Positions 8,253 to 17,515 of a stretch of DNA of 64,000 bases are shown here, piece by piece. The DNA is from Moraxella osloensis (lineage in GTDB: Bacteria > Pseudomonadota > Gammaproteobacteria > Pseudomonadales > Moraxellaceae), in NCBI RefSeq assembly GCF_001553955.1, contig NZ_CP014234.1, forward strand, positions 2,294,001 to 2,358,000. The letters are read 5' to 3'. A program made the position numbers and the translations under genes. Every line of letters starts with the position of its first letter. Positions within the stretch are counted from its first letter, which is position 1. Under the pieces are notes generated by a model, which did no database searches, had not been told where the DNA came from, and saw nothing but the letters and a program-made list of their open reading frames with translations.

Positions 8253-10481
8253 TTATAAAATATCTTTATTTTTTGGCGCAGACGTGTTCTGGCTCTGAGA
8301 AAGTAGCACTTCGTCATTCCATTGATACAGCCTTACAATATTGGGGTAGCCCAAGAAGGTGCGTAGGCGCTGGATTAAGCTTGCAATCTGGTCACGGCTT
8401 TGCACCACCACAAACAGCAAGGTATAGCCATTACGCTGTTCGATATATTCAAAACCTGCTTGAGTGTCACGCACGATAAAGATTAAATCGCTGATTTGCT
8501 CATCGGTCAGGTTTTGATTAATTTTTAGCGCAGCATCAAAATAAATACGCTTCGATACTTCATCCTCACTGTTAGACACTCGCCAATGTAGCGGAATCAC
8601 TTGGTATTCATTGACACGGCGAATTTCATCAATTGAAAAACATTTATGTCGATGCACCACCAAGCCATTTTTTGAAATATGCCCGACAATCGGGTCGCCA
8701 TACACAGGATGACAACAGCTGGAAAAATTCATCTCCATGTTGGCTGCATCCGCAATCAAGCTTTGTGGTTGGTTAGCGGCATGGGCGCTGGCTTGGTTTT
8801 TGGCAAGCTGCTCTTGGGTCAATAAGCGCGAAACGGCAATTTGCGGCAGCAATTTACCTGTGGTAAACTCGGTAAAGAACGCACTTTTATCCTGTAAGCC
8901 ACGCCAATCAAGTAGCAATTGCCATTGTTCATCGCTCAAATCAGCGAGTGAAAGATTTTGCGTTTTAAGCGCGCGCTCAAAGGCAGTTTTACCTTCGTGC
9001 TCTTTTTGCTCAGGATTTAAGCCTTTTAACCATTCAAATAACGCACGCCGCGCTTTATTGGTTGCCACAAAACCCAGCCACTCGGCTTTTGGAATCGCAT
9101 TGGGGTCGGTATGAATTTTGACCCTATTGCCAGTTTTCAAAATCGTACCCAGTTTGGCTTCTACGCCATTGATTTCAGCGCCCGTTGCACGGTTACCGAT
9201 ATGGGTGCTGATAGTATAAGCAAAGTCAAGCGCTGTGGAGCCGCGCGGCAACTCATAGGCATCACCGTTTGGGGTATAGCAAATAATTTTACGTTCGTGA
9301 AGATAGCCAATCAGTTTATCGACCACCGTCACCGCATCAGATGGCTGCTCTTCGATATCGCTTTGATTGTCGGCAATCAAGTTTTGCAGATTGCGTAGAG
9401 AAGCCTGAATCACTGACTGGCTAAGAGGCGATGCTGCTTCACCCATCAAAATCCCTAAACGGGTGGTTTTGAGCATGGTTTTAGTCAGAATGACCACTTT
9501 GATGGTATCATGGCCGTTTTTATAGGTAATGGTCAGTGATTGGTTGCCCCCCGCACGCGGATGGCGGATATTGTCTTCGATACACTCAGGCGCAATTTGG
9601 TATTTATTGATAAAATACTTGGCGATTTGGTCGCAGTCTTCCACTTTATCCATGACCAGCATAAATTCATAATGCCACAGCAAATCGGTGATTTCGCCGC
9701 GGTTTTTAAAGAACTGGCGAAACAAAGTCACGCGATTATCGACATCTTTGACATAACCTTTAACATCCAGTCGGCTCAAAACGATATTTAAATAGTTATG
9801 AATAGCTTCTTGTTGAAAGGTGCGCCCCAAACCATGCTGCATAAGCTTATCGGATAACTTGTTATACATAGGCGCATTTAGGCTGCGATAACATAAAATC
9901 TCGATATAGTCGGCTAAATCATTAAGCCCAAGCGTACGAGCAAACGGCACATAAAAATCCAACGTTTCTTGTGCGGTTGCCTGTTGTTTTTTTTCAGGCA
10001 CAGCTTCAATGGTGGTCATATTGTGCAAGCGGTCAGCCAATTTGACAATCAACACGCGCGGGTCTTCTAGCGTTGCGGTAATAATGCGGTAAAAAGTCGC
10101 GGCTTTATTGATGTGTTTTTCATTGGAGGATTTTAATTTGGTGACACCATTGACGATTTGCGCAACTGCCTTGCCAAACTCTCGGGTCAAATCTTCTTCA
10201 GTGGTAGGCGTATCTTCCACGGTATCATGCAAAATCGCCGCCACAATGGTATCGACATCCATGCGAAAACTACCCAAAATCTCCGCTACCGCCATAGGGT
10301 GGGTGATATAAGGCTCGCCAGATTTGCGTTTATCTTTGATATGGGCTTGGTCGCCAAAGGCACAGGCTTTGAGAACAATTTGCTGTTCGTCATCATCCAA
10401 ATAATCCAATACACGCATTAGGTCAAACTGTGCAATATCCACATCAGGATGGCTTAATTTTGGTAAAGTTGATATATTCAA
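8253..10481 (-). CDS. spoT: SpoT, (p)ppGpp hydrolase with degenerate synthetase domain
   Basis: A 742-residue RelA/SpoT homologue. The HD hydrolase domain is intact: ITHPMAVAEIL at 59-69, HD at 85-86 followed by TVED, and LADRLHNM near 145. The synthetase half (about 215-345) is decayed. The GYQSLH motif appears as GNQSLT and the usual QIRT nucleotide-binding motif is absent. TGS (from about 395) and helical/zinc-finger/ACT regions follow; HRHKCFSI and CCHPVYGDPIVGH are visible. This is expected for Moraxellaceae, whose SpoT is known as essentially a hydrolase, so a RelA elsewhere must make ppGpp. The start is TTG at 10481 with GAGGG upstream; the first ATG lies 21 codons later. Confidence 0.93.
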   Translation of the reverse strand: MNISTLPKLSHPDVDIAQFDLMRVLDYLDDDEQQIVLKACAFGDQAHIKDKRKSGEPYITHPMAVAEILGSFRMDVDTIVAAILHDTVEDTPTTEEDLTREFGKAVAQIVNGVTKLKSSNEKHINKAATFYRIITATLEDPRVLIVKLADRLHNMTTIEAVPEKKQQATAQETLDFYVPFARTLGLNDLADYIEILCYRSLNAPMYNKLSDKLMQHGLGRTFQQEAIHNYLNIVLSRLDVKGYVKDVDNRVTLFRQFFKNRGEITDLLWHYEFMLVMDKVEDCDQIAKYFINKYQIAPECIEDNIRHPRAGGNQSLTITYKNGHDTIKVVILTKTMLKTTRLGILMGEAASPLSQSVIQASLRNLQNLIADNQSDIEEQPSDAVTVVDKLIGYLHERKIICYTPNGDAYELPRGSTALDFAYTISTHIGNRATGAEINGVEAKLGTILKTGNRVKIHTDPNAIPKAEWLGFVATNKARRALFEWLKGLNPEQKEHEGKTAFERALKTQNLSLADLSDEQWQLLLDWRGLQDKSAFFTEFTTGKLLPQIAVSRLLTQEQLAKNQASAHAANQPQSLIADAANMEMNFSSCCHPVYGDPIVGHISKNGLVVHRHKCFSIDEIRRVNEYQVIPLHWRVSNSEDEVSKRIYFDAALKINQNLTDEQISDLIFIVRDTQAGFEYIEQRNGYTLLFVVVQSRDQIASLIQRLRTFLGYPNIVRLYQWNDEVLLSQSQNTSAPKNKDIL

Positions 10482-10712
10482 AAATGTGCCCTCAACGTAC
10501 GATCGATAGGTTTAAACTGCTAAAAAATTCATATTGTCCTGGTCAGCAGTTAACTCTATCATAAAAAACGGTTGGATAAAAATAGCTGGTATCAAACCAG
10601 CTAAAGTTAGCAAAAACGTATTATAAAGATATCTTAATTATTCGCAAAATTACTGCGAATTGTCAAGCTAAGTTACATATAATTCCACGTTTCATTCCAC
10701 GTTTAATTCAAC

Positions 10713-10743
10713 TAAAAAGTCACCTAAAAAAGGTGACTTTTTA
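10713..10743 (-). terminator. Terminator between rpoZ and spoT
   Basis: A perfect 12-bp stem (10714-10725 with 10731-10742, GTCACCT/AGGTGAC core) has A and T tracts on both sides. It ends the rpoZ transcript 44 bases after its stop codon. This implies that spoT-ridA has its own promoter in 10482-10710. In that stretch I see only AT-rich sequence and a short direct repeat TTCCACGTTT/TTCCACGTTT at about 10682-10703. Confidence 0.85.
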
Positions 10744-10786
10744 TAAAATAATAGTCGCTAACTAGTAACAGTGGCTTAAGCTACCA

Positions 10787-11053
10787 TTAGAATCCATGAC
10801 CACTTGAAATGCTCAAATCAACATGGTGAAATTTGTTAGGCAATTCGCGCTCAGGTTGATTTAAAATCTCTTTAGTCACAAGGCCCTCAGCGATTTCGCG
10901 CAGGGCAAGTACGGTTGGTTTATCATTTTCACGCTCAACCATAGGTTCTGATACACCGCGTGCGATTTGGCGCGCACGTTTACTGGCAATAAGAATCAAA
11001 TCAAAACGGTTGTGGATATTTTCTAGACAATCTTCTACAGTGACACGTGCCAT
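10787..11053 (-). CDS. rpoZ: RNA polymerase omega subunit
   Basis: An 88-residue protein matching Rpo[20 protein letters not shown] at the N-terminus, then [11 protein letters not shown], which contacts beta-prime, and the ALREIAEG block. It supports core enzyme assembly and, in proteobacteria, part of the ppGpp site. The start at 11053 gives the canonical N-terminus and has AGGAT upstream; a TTG 21 bases earlier is less likely. In many gammaproteobacteria rpoZ and spoT are co-transcribed, but here a strong terminator separates them. Confidence 0.96.
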   Translation of the reverse strand: MARVTVEDCLENIHNRFDLILIASKRARQIARGVSEPMVERENDKPTVLALREIAEGLVTKEILNQPERELPNKFHHVDLSISSGHGF

Positions 11054-11134
11054 GACTATGGTTATCCTATTCAAAACTAAAAAAGTAATTGATTATTTTA
11101 ACAAAATTAAACCCATATTGCCAGTGACAATGCA

Positions 11135-11569
11135 CTAATCCAAGATTTTTAACCCTGCTTTGTTCTCACGTTTTGGACGTTGTGCATCGGTGGACTCGGC
11201 TGGTTGACTGGCGTTGATGTCAGGTTGCGGCGCATTATCGTATTCCGTTGGGTCAAAGAACATGCCTTGTGAATTTTCTCTGGCATAAATCCCCATCACC
11301 GCTTGCATCGGTACCCATAATTCTTGCGAAACACCGCCAAATCGCGCATGAAAATTAATAAAATCATTATTAATGACCAAATTACCTGTGGCACGGCTGG
11401 CGATATTAAGTACGATACGACCATCTTGCACATATTCGACAGGCACGGTGACATTGGGCTGCGTGGTATCGACCATGATATGTGGGGTTAAATTATTGTC
11501 TTCAAGCCATTCAAAAATAGCGCGTACCATATAAGGGCGAGTCGGGGTGAGTTGAAAGTCGTTTTCCAT
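11135..11569 (-). CDS. sspB: ClpXP protease specificity-enhancing factor SspB
   Basis: A 144-residue adaptor that tethers ssrA-tagged proteins to ClpXP. The folded core (about 1-110) shows TPTRPYMVRAIFEWLEDN at the start, VLNIAS, and the FHARFGGVSQELWVP block. An acidic/proline linker follows, then a basic C-terminal tip ENKAGLKILD corresponding to the ClpX-binding XB motif. It lies 25 bases downstream of sspA, forming the usual sspAB operon. Confidence 0.95.
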   Translation of the reverse strand: MENDFQLTPTRPYMVRAIFEWLEDNNLTPHIMVDTTQPNVTVPVEYVQDGRIVLNIASRATGNLVINNDFINFHARFGGVSQELWVPMQAVMGIYARENSQGMFFDPTEYDNAPQPDINASQPAESTDAQRPKRENKAGLKILD

Positions 11570-11594
11570 GGTGATTCTCTTATTTTAATGATTA

Positions 11595-12206
11595 CTATTT
11601 TAAACTGGTTTTAAAGGTTGGGCGATTAAACATCCGCTCCATATATTGATACAACGGACGGCAAAGATGCAGCGGCAACTCAATACCCATGGGTTTTAAG
11701 CGATATAAAATCGATGACAAAATGCAATCACATACACCCATGGTATCTGAAAGAAAAAAAGCTTTATGGGCAAATAGTGGCGCTATGGTAACCAGAGATT
11801 CAGTCAGTTGCTTTCTGGCAATCTTTGCTTGATTAACATCTAAGGTATCCTTATGGGTCAATAGCGTATCTGCCAGTTTAATCCAATCTTTCTCAATGCG
11901 CCACCATAATTGACGGTATTGTGCCTTTTCAATCGGATTTTCAGGCAGCAGTTTGTTCTGATGATAACGCTCTTCAAGGTATTCAAAAATAATGCGATTG
12001 TTGTATAAAATCAATTCACGATGAATAAATACCGGCAGCGTGTTGTAAGGATTGATATCGGGTAAATCTTCGGCAAAATCCTCATCATCACGAATGTTCG
12101 TCTCGCTAAATTCTATTTTTTTCTCAAGTAAAACCAGTCTTAATTGGTGGCTTAGGTAGCCATCATCGGCATAAATCAACGGGGTATTCGAAGTAGGGGT
12201 CAACAT
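11595..12206 (-). CDS. sspA: Stringent starvation protein A
   Basis: A 203-residue GST-fold protein that binds RNA polymerase and changes transcription under starvation and acid stress. The thioredoxin-like N-domain spans about 1-85, with INPYNTLPVFIHRE and the EYLEERY end of the domain; the helical C-domain follows. Length matches the family (about 210). It heads the sspA-sspB pair, with its promoter presumably in the 107 bases before the petC terminator. No glutathione transferase activity is expected. Confidence 0.93.
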   Translation of the reverse strand: MLTPTSNTPLIYADDGYLSHQLRLVLLEKKIEFSETNIRDDEDFAEDLPDINPYNTLPVFIHRELILYNNRIIFEYLEERYHQNKLLPENPIEKAQYRQLWWRIEKDWIKLADTLLTHKDTLDVNQAKIARKQLTESLVTIAPLFAHKAFFLSDTMGVCDCILSSILYRLKPMGIELPLHLCRPLYQYMERMFNRPTFKTSLK

Positions 12207-12313
12207 AGTTAAAAATAATAAGCTATATCAGCGTAAAGGGTAAGCCTAGCTTAAAATGACTGAATTAGCAATAACTGTGAAAGTTATCGTACCAATCAAG
12301 CAATAAATGCGCA

Positions 12314-12343
12314 TAAAAAAAGGCAGCCTAAGCTACCTTTTTT
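12314..12343 (-). terminator. Intrinsic terminator of the petABC operon
   Basis: On the minus strand AGGTAGC (12332-12338) pairs with GCTGCCT (12321-12327), followed by seven T. It lies 11 bases after the petC stop codon. Confidence 0.85.
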
Positions 12344-12353
12344 GTATCAACCC

Positions 12354-13067
12354 TTATTTAACGTCTTTCCAAAATTCTTTATTGAGTAAGTACACTGGAA
12401 TTAATAACGCAAGTAAGAATAAGATGACCCAAAAACCATATATTTTACGTTGGTGCGCTTGCGGCTCTGCCATCCACGCCATAAAGTTGACGATATCACC
12501 AATATTACGACGATATTCTTCTTTTGAGGTGTTCATTTGCATATCATGAAGGACGAACGGCATCGCAACATTCGGCATTACGATGTTGTTGGCACCCCAA
12601 GGACGACTTGGATCTTCATAGAAGGCTAACAAATAAGTATAAACCCAGTCATTACCACGAAGGCGCGTCTCAAGTGACAAATCAGGTGGCTGCGCACCAA
12701 ACCAAGCCTTTTGAAGCTCTGGGTCAACGCCTGCATTGATATGGTCACCGACTTGGTCAGTGGTCAGCATCAAGTATTTTTCCACCAACTCTTTTGGAAT
12801 GTCCAAGTCTTTGTACATTTTTGAGTAGCGAACATATTGCGCTGAGTGACAGCCTGCACAGTAACTCATAAATAATGAGGCACCGCGTTGAATAGACGCT
12901 TTATTGGTCAAATCCACAGGGGCTTTTTCACACGCCAAATGCGCCTCTTTACCATCAACCGTTTTGTAAGTACCACAGCCTTCTGCACTAGCCTGAGCTG
13001 AGGTAGCACCGAGACCCAATGCAACTGTCAAACCCAACCCAGCAACTAATTTTTTAACCGCTTTCAT
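12354..13067 (-). CDS. petC: Cytochrome bc1 complex, cytochrome c1 subunit
   Basis: A 237-residue membrane-anchored c-type cytochrome that passes electrons from the Rieske centre to soluble cytochrome c. A Sec signal peptide covers residues 1-27 (hydrophobic core, AQA end). The heme-binding motif CAGCH is at 70-74. The axial methionine probably lies in the PNVAMPF segment. A C-terminal anchor helix precedes LNKEFWKDVK. Its ATG overlaps the petB stop codon by one base (TAATG), showing tight translational coupling. It is the last gene of petABC. Confidence 0.96.
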   Translation of the reverse strand: MKAVKKLVAGLGLTVALGLGATSAQASAEGCGTYKTVDGKEAHLACEKAPVDLTNKASIQRGASLFMSYCAGCHSAQYVRYSKMYKDLDIPKELVEKYLMLTTDQVGDHINAGVDPELQKAWFGAQPPDLSLETRLRGNDWVYTYLLAFYEDPSRPWGANNIVMPNVAMPFVLHDMQMNTSKEEYRRNIGDIVNFMAWMAEPQAHQRKIYGFWVILFLLALLIPVYLLNKEFWKDVK

Positions 13068-14302
13068 TAGTGACCTCCAGTTACACGTTCAGGTGGCTGT
13101 TTGCATGTCTCAATTGATGTATAAATAGGCATCAAAAGGAAGTACAAGAAATATAAAATGGTGCAAATACGTGCCACAAGCGTTGCGGTATCACTTGATG
13201 GAATTACCCCTAAGTAACCTAAAATCAAGAAACTAACAACAAAGATAGCAAGTGCAATTTTTGACAAAATACCTTTATAACGCATTGAACGCACAGGTGA
13301 TTTGTCTAACCAAGGCAAGACAAATAAAATAGCAATTGATGCTGCCATCACAATAACACCCGGCAGGGCTGAACCAAACATAGATGGCGTTGCACGTAAC
13401 ATCGCATAAAAAGGCGTATAGTACCAAACAGGGGCAATGTGCGCAGGTGTTTTAAGTGGGTTTGCTGCTTCAAAGTTTGGTGGCTCAAGGAAGAAGCCGC
13501 CGCCTTCTGGGAAGAAGAATACCACGGCAAAGAAAACGATAAAGAACACCACGATACCAACCATATCATGTACGGTGTAGTATGGGTGGAAAGCCACGCC
13601 ATCAAGGGGCACACCATTTTTATCTTTAAGTTTTTTGATATCAATACCATCTGGGTTATTAGAACCAACATGGTGCAATGCTACCAAGTGGACAAATACC
13701 AGACCCACTAAAATCAAAGGAATCGCAACAACGTGCAACGCGAAGAAGCGGTTTAGGGTAATACCAGAGATGATATAGTCACCTTTTACCCATTCTCCCA
13801 ATGCATCACCAATAAATGGAATCGCGGCTGGTAAGTTCAAAATAACCTGCGCACCCCAGAAAGACATATTACCCCAAGGTAATAAGTAACCGAAGAAACC
13901 TTCTGCCATTAAGCACAGATAGATACCCATACCGATGAGCCAAACCAGTTCACGGGGTTTTTGGTATGAACCATACAACAAGCCACGGAACATATGCAGA
14001 TACACGACCACGAAGAATGCCGAGGCACCAGTTGAATGCATATAACGAATTAACCAACCACCTTGTACATCACGCATAATGTATTCTACAGAAGCAAATG
14101 CGCCTTCTGCACTTGGGTTGAACATCATGGTTAGCCAAATACCCGTCACTAACTGATTGACCAATACCACCATTGATAATACGCCAAAGAAGTACCAAAA
14201 GTTGAAATTCTTTGGTGCGTAATACTTTGACATATGGTATTCATAAGTTTCTGTCGCTGGAAAGCGCGCATCCACCCAATGCATAAATTTCTTTGCATTC
14301 AT
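13067..14302 (-). CDS. petB: Cytochrome bc1 complex, cytochrome b subunit
   Basis: A 411-residue quinol-oxidising membrane subunit with two b hemes and eight or nine helices. Paired histidines are visible in IRYMHSTGASAFFVVVYLHM (helix II) and FALHVVAIPLILVGLVFVHLVALHH (helix IV). The PEF-like region reads PYYTVHDMVG, and the Qo-site PEWY motif appears as APVWYYTPFY, so proline-glutamate is replaced by alanine-proline-valine in this reading. This deserves a check against close relatives. One base separates it from petA upstream. Confidence 0.95.
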   Translation of the reverse strand: MNAKKFMHWVDARFPATETYEYHMSKYYAPKNFNFWYFFGVLSMVVLVNQLVTGIWLTMMFNPSAEGAFASVEYIMRDVQGGWLIRYMHSTGASAFFVVVYLHMFRGLLYGSYQKPRELVWLIGMGIYLCLMAEGFFGYLLPWGNMSFWGAQVILNLPAAIPFIGDALGEWVKGDYIISGITLNRFFALHVVAIPLILVGLVFVHLVALHHVGSNNPDGIDIKKLKDKNGVPLDGVAFHPYYTVHDMVGIVVFFIVFFAVVFFFPEGGGFFLEPPNFEAANPLKTPAHIAPVWYYTPFYAMLRATPSMFGSALPGVIVMAASIAILFVLPWLDKSPVRSMRYKGILSKIALAIFVVSFLILGYLGVIPSSDTATLVARICTILYFLYFLLMPIYTSIETCKQPPERVTGGH

Positions 14303-14303
14303 A

Positions 14304-14888
14304 TTATGCCCCCACCGTTAAGATAGTACCGCTGATGCTATATTCAGGAATTGGCAAATTACGAGGCGCAGGTTGACCCTTAAAAACACGTCCAGCTAAG
14401 TCATACTTTGAGCCGTGACAGGGGCATAAAAATCCGCCAACCCAACTGCTGCCACCCAAATCAGCGGCACCAACTTCTGGTCGATAATTTGGCGCACAGC
14501 CTAGATGAGTACAAACCCCTTCACACACTAGAACTTCACTATTGTCTTTTGAGCGGGTATTATTTTTGCAGTAGTCAGGTTGTAATGAAGCTTCTGATTT
14601 TGGATCGGCAAGTGATGATTCTACTTTTGATAAATTATCCATCATCTCTTTGGTACGTTTGACAAGAAAAATCGGTTTACCACGATATTTGACAACAATC
14701 ATTTGTCCTGCTTCGAGTTTGCTTAGGTCTTGGCTAACAGGTGCGCCCGCAGCTTCTGCTTTTGCACTTGGGTACCATGAACGCACAAACGGCGTAGCAA
14801 TAGCAGCGACACCGACTGCGCTCATAGCGGCAGTGGATGCGATTAAAACTCTTCGACGCTTAACGTCGACGCCTTCGGCATGGCTCAT
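14304..14888 (-). CDS. petA: Cytochrome bc1 complex, Rieske iron-sulfur subunit
   Basis: A 194-residue protein that takes the first electron from quinol. An N-terminal twin-arginine signal/anchor (KRRRVLIASTAAM) precedes a hinge. The 2Fe-2S ligands are in CTHLGC at 126-131 and CPCHG at 155-159. The start at 14888 is preceded by GGAGGAG, an unusually strong ribosome site; a longer frame to 14924 lacks one. First gene of petABC; the promoter must lie in the 165 bases before the rpsI terminator. Confidence 0.96.
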   Translation of the reverse strand: MSHAEGVDVKRRRVLIASTAAMSAVGVAAIATPFVRSWYPSAKAEAAGAPVSQDLSKLEAGQMIVVKYRGKPIFLVKRTKEMMDNLSKVESSLADPKSEASLQPDYCKNNTRSKDNSEVLVCEGVCTHLGCAPNYRPEVGAADLGGSSWVGGFLCPCHGSKYDLAGRVFKGQPAPRNLPIPEYSISGTILTVGA

Positions 14889-15053
14889 TAAGAACTCCTC
14901 CAGATTAATGAAGTGGGTAATCATATCCCCACACTGGGTTTGTGGCTATTGTAAATCAGTTGTTACAGAATTGCCACCTTAGCTGTGCCTAAATTACGCT
15001 AATTTTGCTATTTTATGCTATTTTTGCAATAAAATAAATTACCTAAGGTAAAT

Positions 15054-15091
15054 AAAAAAGACCCTTGCAGTAAACAAGAGTCTTTTTTGTA
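15054..15091 (-). terminator. Intrinsic terminator of rplM-rpsI
   Basis: AGACTCTTG and CAAGGGTCT (15075-15083 with 15059-15067, one wobble) form the stem on the minus strand, flanked by A and T tracts. It lies about 50 bases after rpsI. Confidence 0.85.
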
Positions 15092-15138
15092 AACGCCAAA
15101 AAACGCGGTCGATACGAGAATTTCGACCACGAAAAATA

Positions 15139-15525
15139 TTAACGTTTTGAGAATTGGGGACGTTTACGTGCTTTACGTAAGCCCAATTTTTTACGTTCAA
15201 CTTCACGCGCGTCACGAGTTACAAAGCCCGCTTCTTTAAGCGCTGGTTTTAAAGTTTCGTCTGACTCAATCAATGCACGGGTGATACCGTGGCGAATCGC
15301 GCCTGCTTGACCATTGATACCGCCACCTTTTACAGTCACATAGATATCATATTTGCTAGCAGCATCTAGTAATTCTAAAGGTTGACGAACAACCATTACT
15401 GATGTTTCACGACCAAAGTATTGATCAAGTGGTTTACCGTTGACGACGATGTTACCTGTACCCGCAGATAAGAACACACGAGCTGTTGAAGTTTTACGAC
15501 GACCTGTACCGTAATTGCGTTCCAT
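15139..15525 (-). CDS. rpsI: 30S ribosomal protein S9
   Basis: A 128-residue S9, standard length. The N-terminal [15 protein letters not shown] and the extended basic C-terminal tail ending [11 protein letters not shown], which reaches the P-site tRNA, are both present. It is ten bases downstream of rplM, the universal L13-S9 pair. Confidence 0.98.
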   Translation of the reverse strand: MERNYGTGRRKTSTARVFLSAGTGNIVVNGKPLDQYFGRETSVMVVRQPLELLDAASKYDIYVTVKGGGINGQAGAIRHGITRALIESDETLKPALKEAGFVTRDAREVERKKLGLRKARKRPQFSKR

Positions 15526-15535
15526 GTGTTACTCC

Positions 15536-15964
15536 TTAGATATCTAATACTTGAGGTTGTTGAGCCGTATGAGGATGCTCAGTACCTGAGTAAACTTTTA
15601 ACTTTTTAATCATCGCATAGCCCAATGGACCTTTTGGCAACATACCTTTAACGGCTTTGTTAAGTACGTCAGCGGGTTTGTGTGCGATAAGTTTGGTAAA
15701 GTTAGTCTCTTTGATACCACCTGGGTAACCGGTGTGACGGTAGTATTTTTTGTCTTGCGCTTTTTTACCAGTCACAGCAACTTTCTCAGCATTAATCACA
15801 ACGATATAATCGCCTGTGTCAACGTGAGGGGTGTAAGAAGGCTTATGCTTGCCACGTAAGCGTGATGCGATTTCGCTCGCCAAGCGACCTAATGTTTTAC
15901 CTTCAGCGTCGACGATGTACCAATCGTGTGTCACTTCATGTGGTTTAGCACTGATAGTTTTCAT
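15536..15964 (-). CDS. rplM: 50S ribosomal protein L13
   Basis: A 142-residue L13 with the typical [16 protein letters not shown] start, [22 protein letters not shown] and GMLPKGPLG blocks. First gene of the rplM-rpsI operon. In E. coli L13 represses its own operon through the mRNA leader; the leader here is about 60 bases long from the promoter proposed below. Confidence 0.98.
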   Translation of the reverse strand: MKTISAKPHEVTHDWYIVDAEGKTLGRLASEIASRLRGKHKPSYTPHVDTGDYIVVINAEKVAVTGKKAQDKKYYRHTGYPGGIKETNFTKLIAHKPADVLNKAVKGMLPKGPLGYAMIKKLKVYSGTEHPHTAQQPQVLDI

Positions 15965-16039
15965 GTTTAAAAACCTTTTTGAGTTAATAGTTGAGAGTGA
16001 GTGTCTGGGAAACGAGGGCTCTCAAAATTACGAACGCAT

Positions 16040-16076
16040 ATTATAAGGATTAAGATAGTGACTTGCAATACAAGTC
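16040..16076 (-). promoter_or_regulatory. Sigma-70 promoter of rplM-rpsI with overlapping inverted repeat
   Basis: On the minus strand a TTGCAA -35 box (16063-16068) is followed after exactly 17 bases by a perfect TATAAT (16040-16045). An inverted repeat GACTTG-caata-CAAGTC (16060-16076) overlaps the -35 box and could be an operator. Inferred from sequence only. Confidence 0.6.
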
Positions 16077-16100
16077 AAGCGTTTTTAAAAAATAAACTTG

Positions 16101-16130
16101 CAAAAATAGGCAACTAAAATTGCCTATTTG
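16101..16130 (-). terminator. Intrinsic terminator of ychF
   Basis: A perfect 10-bp stem AAATAGGCAA/TTGCCTATTT (16120-16129 with 16104-16113) with a six-base loop precedes a T-tract, 41 bases after the ychF stop codon. Confidence 0.85.
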
Positions 16131-16170
16131 TATCAATCATATTATATCAATCAGCCTATGAGTGCACGAT

Positions 16171-17262
16171 TTAGACATTAAATCTAAAGTGCATGACATC
16201 GCCATCTTGTACGATGTAGGTTTTACCCTCAAGGCGAGATTTACCTGCCGCTGCCGCGCCTTTTTCACCGTTATATTCAATAAAATCATCAAACGCAATC
16301 ACTTCGGCGCGGATAAAGCCACGCTCAAAGTCAGTATGAATCACGCCTGCCGCTTCAGGGGCAGTCGCACCGACTTTGACCGTCCAAGCGCGCACTTCTT
16401 TGACCCCTGCAGTAAAATACGTTTGCATATTAAGCAGCTCGTAACCTGCGCGAATCACACGGTCAAGCCCTGCTTCAGTCATACCCATACTTTCTAAAAA
16501 CTCTTGTTTTTCATCGTCATCCAGCTGGGCGATTTCTGATTCGATTTGGTTGCATAGGGCGACCACCAACGCATCATCTTTTGCCGCAAATTCCCGTACT
16601 TGGTCAAGATAAGGATTGTTGTCAAAGCCATCCTCGCTCACGTTAGCAATATACATGGTCGGTTTTAGGGTAATTAAACCATAGCTACGGATGATTTTTT
16701 TCTCATCCTCATCCAGATTTGCCATGCGCGCAGGCTTACCATCGGCTAAAAATGGCTCAATCTTGTTAAACACATCCAGCATGGCTTTGGCGTCTTTATC
16801 ACCGCCTTTGGCTTTTTTACCCACATTGATAATCGCACGGCTCACTGCTTCAAGGTCAGCTAGGGCAAGTTCGGTATTGATAGTTTCGATATCGGATAAT
16901 GGGTTGACGCGTCCATCGACGTGGATCACGTTGTCATCATCAAAGCAGCGTACCACATGGGCAATCGCATCGGTTTCACGGATATTGGCTAAGAACTGAT
17001 TACCCATGCCTTCGCCTTTGGATGCGCCTGCCACTAGACCTGCGATATCCACAAATTCCATTGAGGTGGGCACAACGCGCTCAGGTTTGACGATATCGGC
17101 AAGTTGTTTGAGACGTGGGTCGGGTACAGGCACAATCCCAGTATTGGGATCTTTGGTACAAAACGGGAAGTTTTCTGCCGCAATCCCAGCTTTGGTCAAT
17201 GCGTTAAACAGGGTTGATTTACCAACATTTGGCAGTCCGACGATACCACAATTAAAGCCCAT
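16171..17262 (-). CDS. ychF: Redox-responsive ATPase YchF (Obg family)
   Basis: A 363-residue Obg-family P-loop protein that prefers ATP to GTP and associates with ribosomes. The length is exactly that of E. coli YchF. Motifs: P-loop GLPNVGKST at 9-17, the switch region [16 protein letters not shown] around 69-84, an NVSED-type segment replacing the normal NKxD, and a C-terminal TGS domain ending in [11 protein letters not shown]. It is single-gene, ended by a perfect terminator. Confidence 0.97.
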   Translation of the reverse strand: MGFNCGIVGLPNVGKSTLFNALTKAGIAAENFPFCTKDPNTGIVPVPDPRLKQLADIVKPERVVPTSMEFVDIAGLVAGASKGEGMGNQFLANIRETDAIAHVVRCFDDDNVIHVDGRVNPLSDIETINTELALADLEAVSRAIINVGKKAKGGDKDAKAMLDVFNKIEPFLADGKPARMANLDEDEKKIIRSYGLITLKPTMYIANVSEDGFDNNPYLDQVREFAAKDDALVVALCNQIESEIAQLDDDEKQEFLESMGMTEAGLDRVIRAGYELLNMQTYFTAGVKEVRAWTVKVGATAPEAAGVIHTDFERGFIRAEVIAFDDFIEYNGEKGAAAAGKSRLEGKTYIVQDGDVMHFRFNV

Positions 17263-17344
17263 ACAATGCTCACTAAATAAAGGGTTAGTTAAATTGGTTG
17301 CATTATAACAACTTAGTCATCAGAATTCGACAGGCGATTGACGC

Positions 17345-17406
17345 ATCAAAAAACTGAACCATCAAAAATTTAACCCATCAAAAATTTAACCCATCAAAAA
17401 TTTGTA
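17345..17406. repeat. 17-bp imperfect tandem repeat upstream of rsmA
   Basis: Three to four copies of a CCATCAAAAATTTAA-type unit lie side by side between the divergent ychF and rsmA genes. The rest of this 357-base gap holds the rsmA promoter and Pho-box-like repeats. Confidence 0.8.
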
Positions 17407-17480
17407 GCATGATATAACCTAAAAAAATTCAAACTGAGCGATTGGGCAGATTGTTGCCATGCTATTGCGAGCGTCTCGAG

Positions 17481-17502
17481 TTGTCATGAAATTGTCATAA
17501 TG
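17481..17502 (+). promoter_or_regulatory. Pho-box-like direct repeat upstream of rsmA
   Basis: TTGTCATGAAA followed by TTGTCATAATG is an 11-bp direct repeat that closely fits the PhoB consensus (CTGTCATAAAA twice). It ends 16 bases before a strong -10 box, one helical turn further than in classical Pho promoters. An 18-base stretch of it recurs exactly at 54760-54777. Confidence 0.35.
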
Positions 17503-17515
17503 GAGCGTCAAGCTA

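Noticed and set aside
12524-12739. Plus-strand frame inside petC
   Set aside because: Antisense to a gene with heme motif and signal peptide; no ribosome site or recognisable motif.
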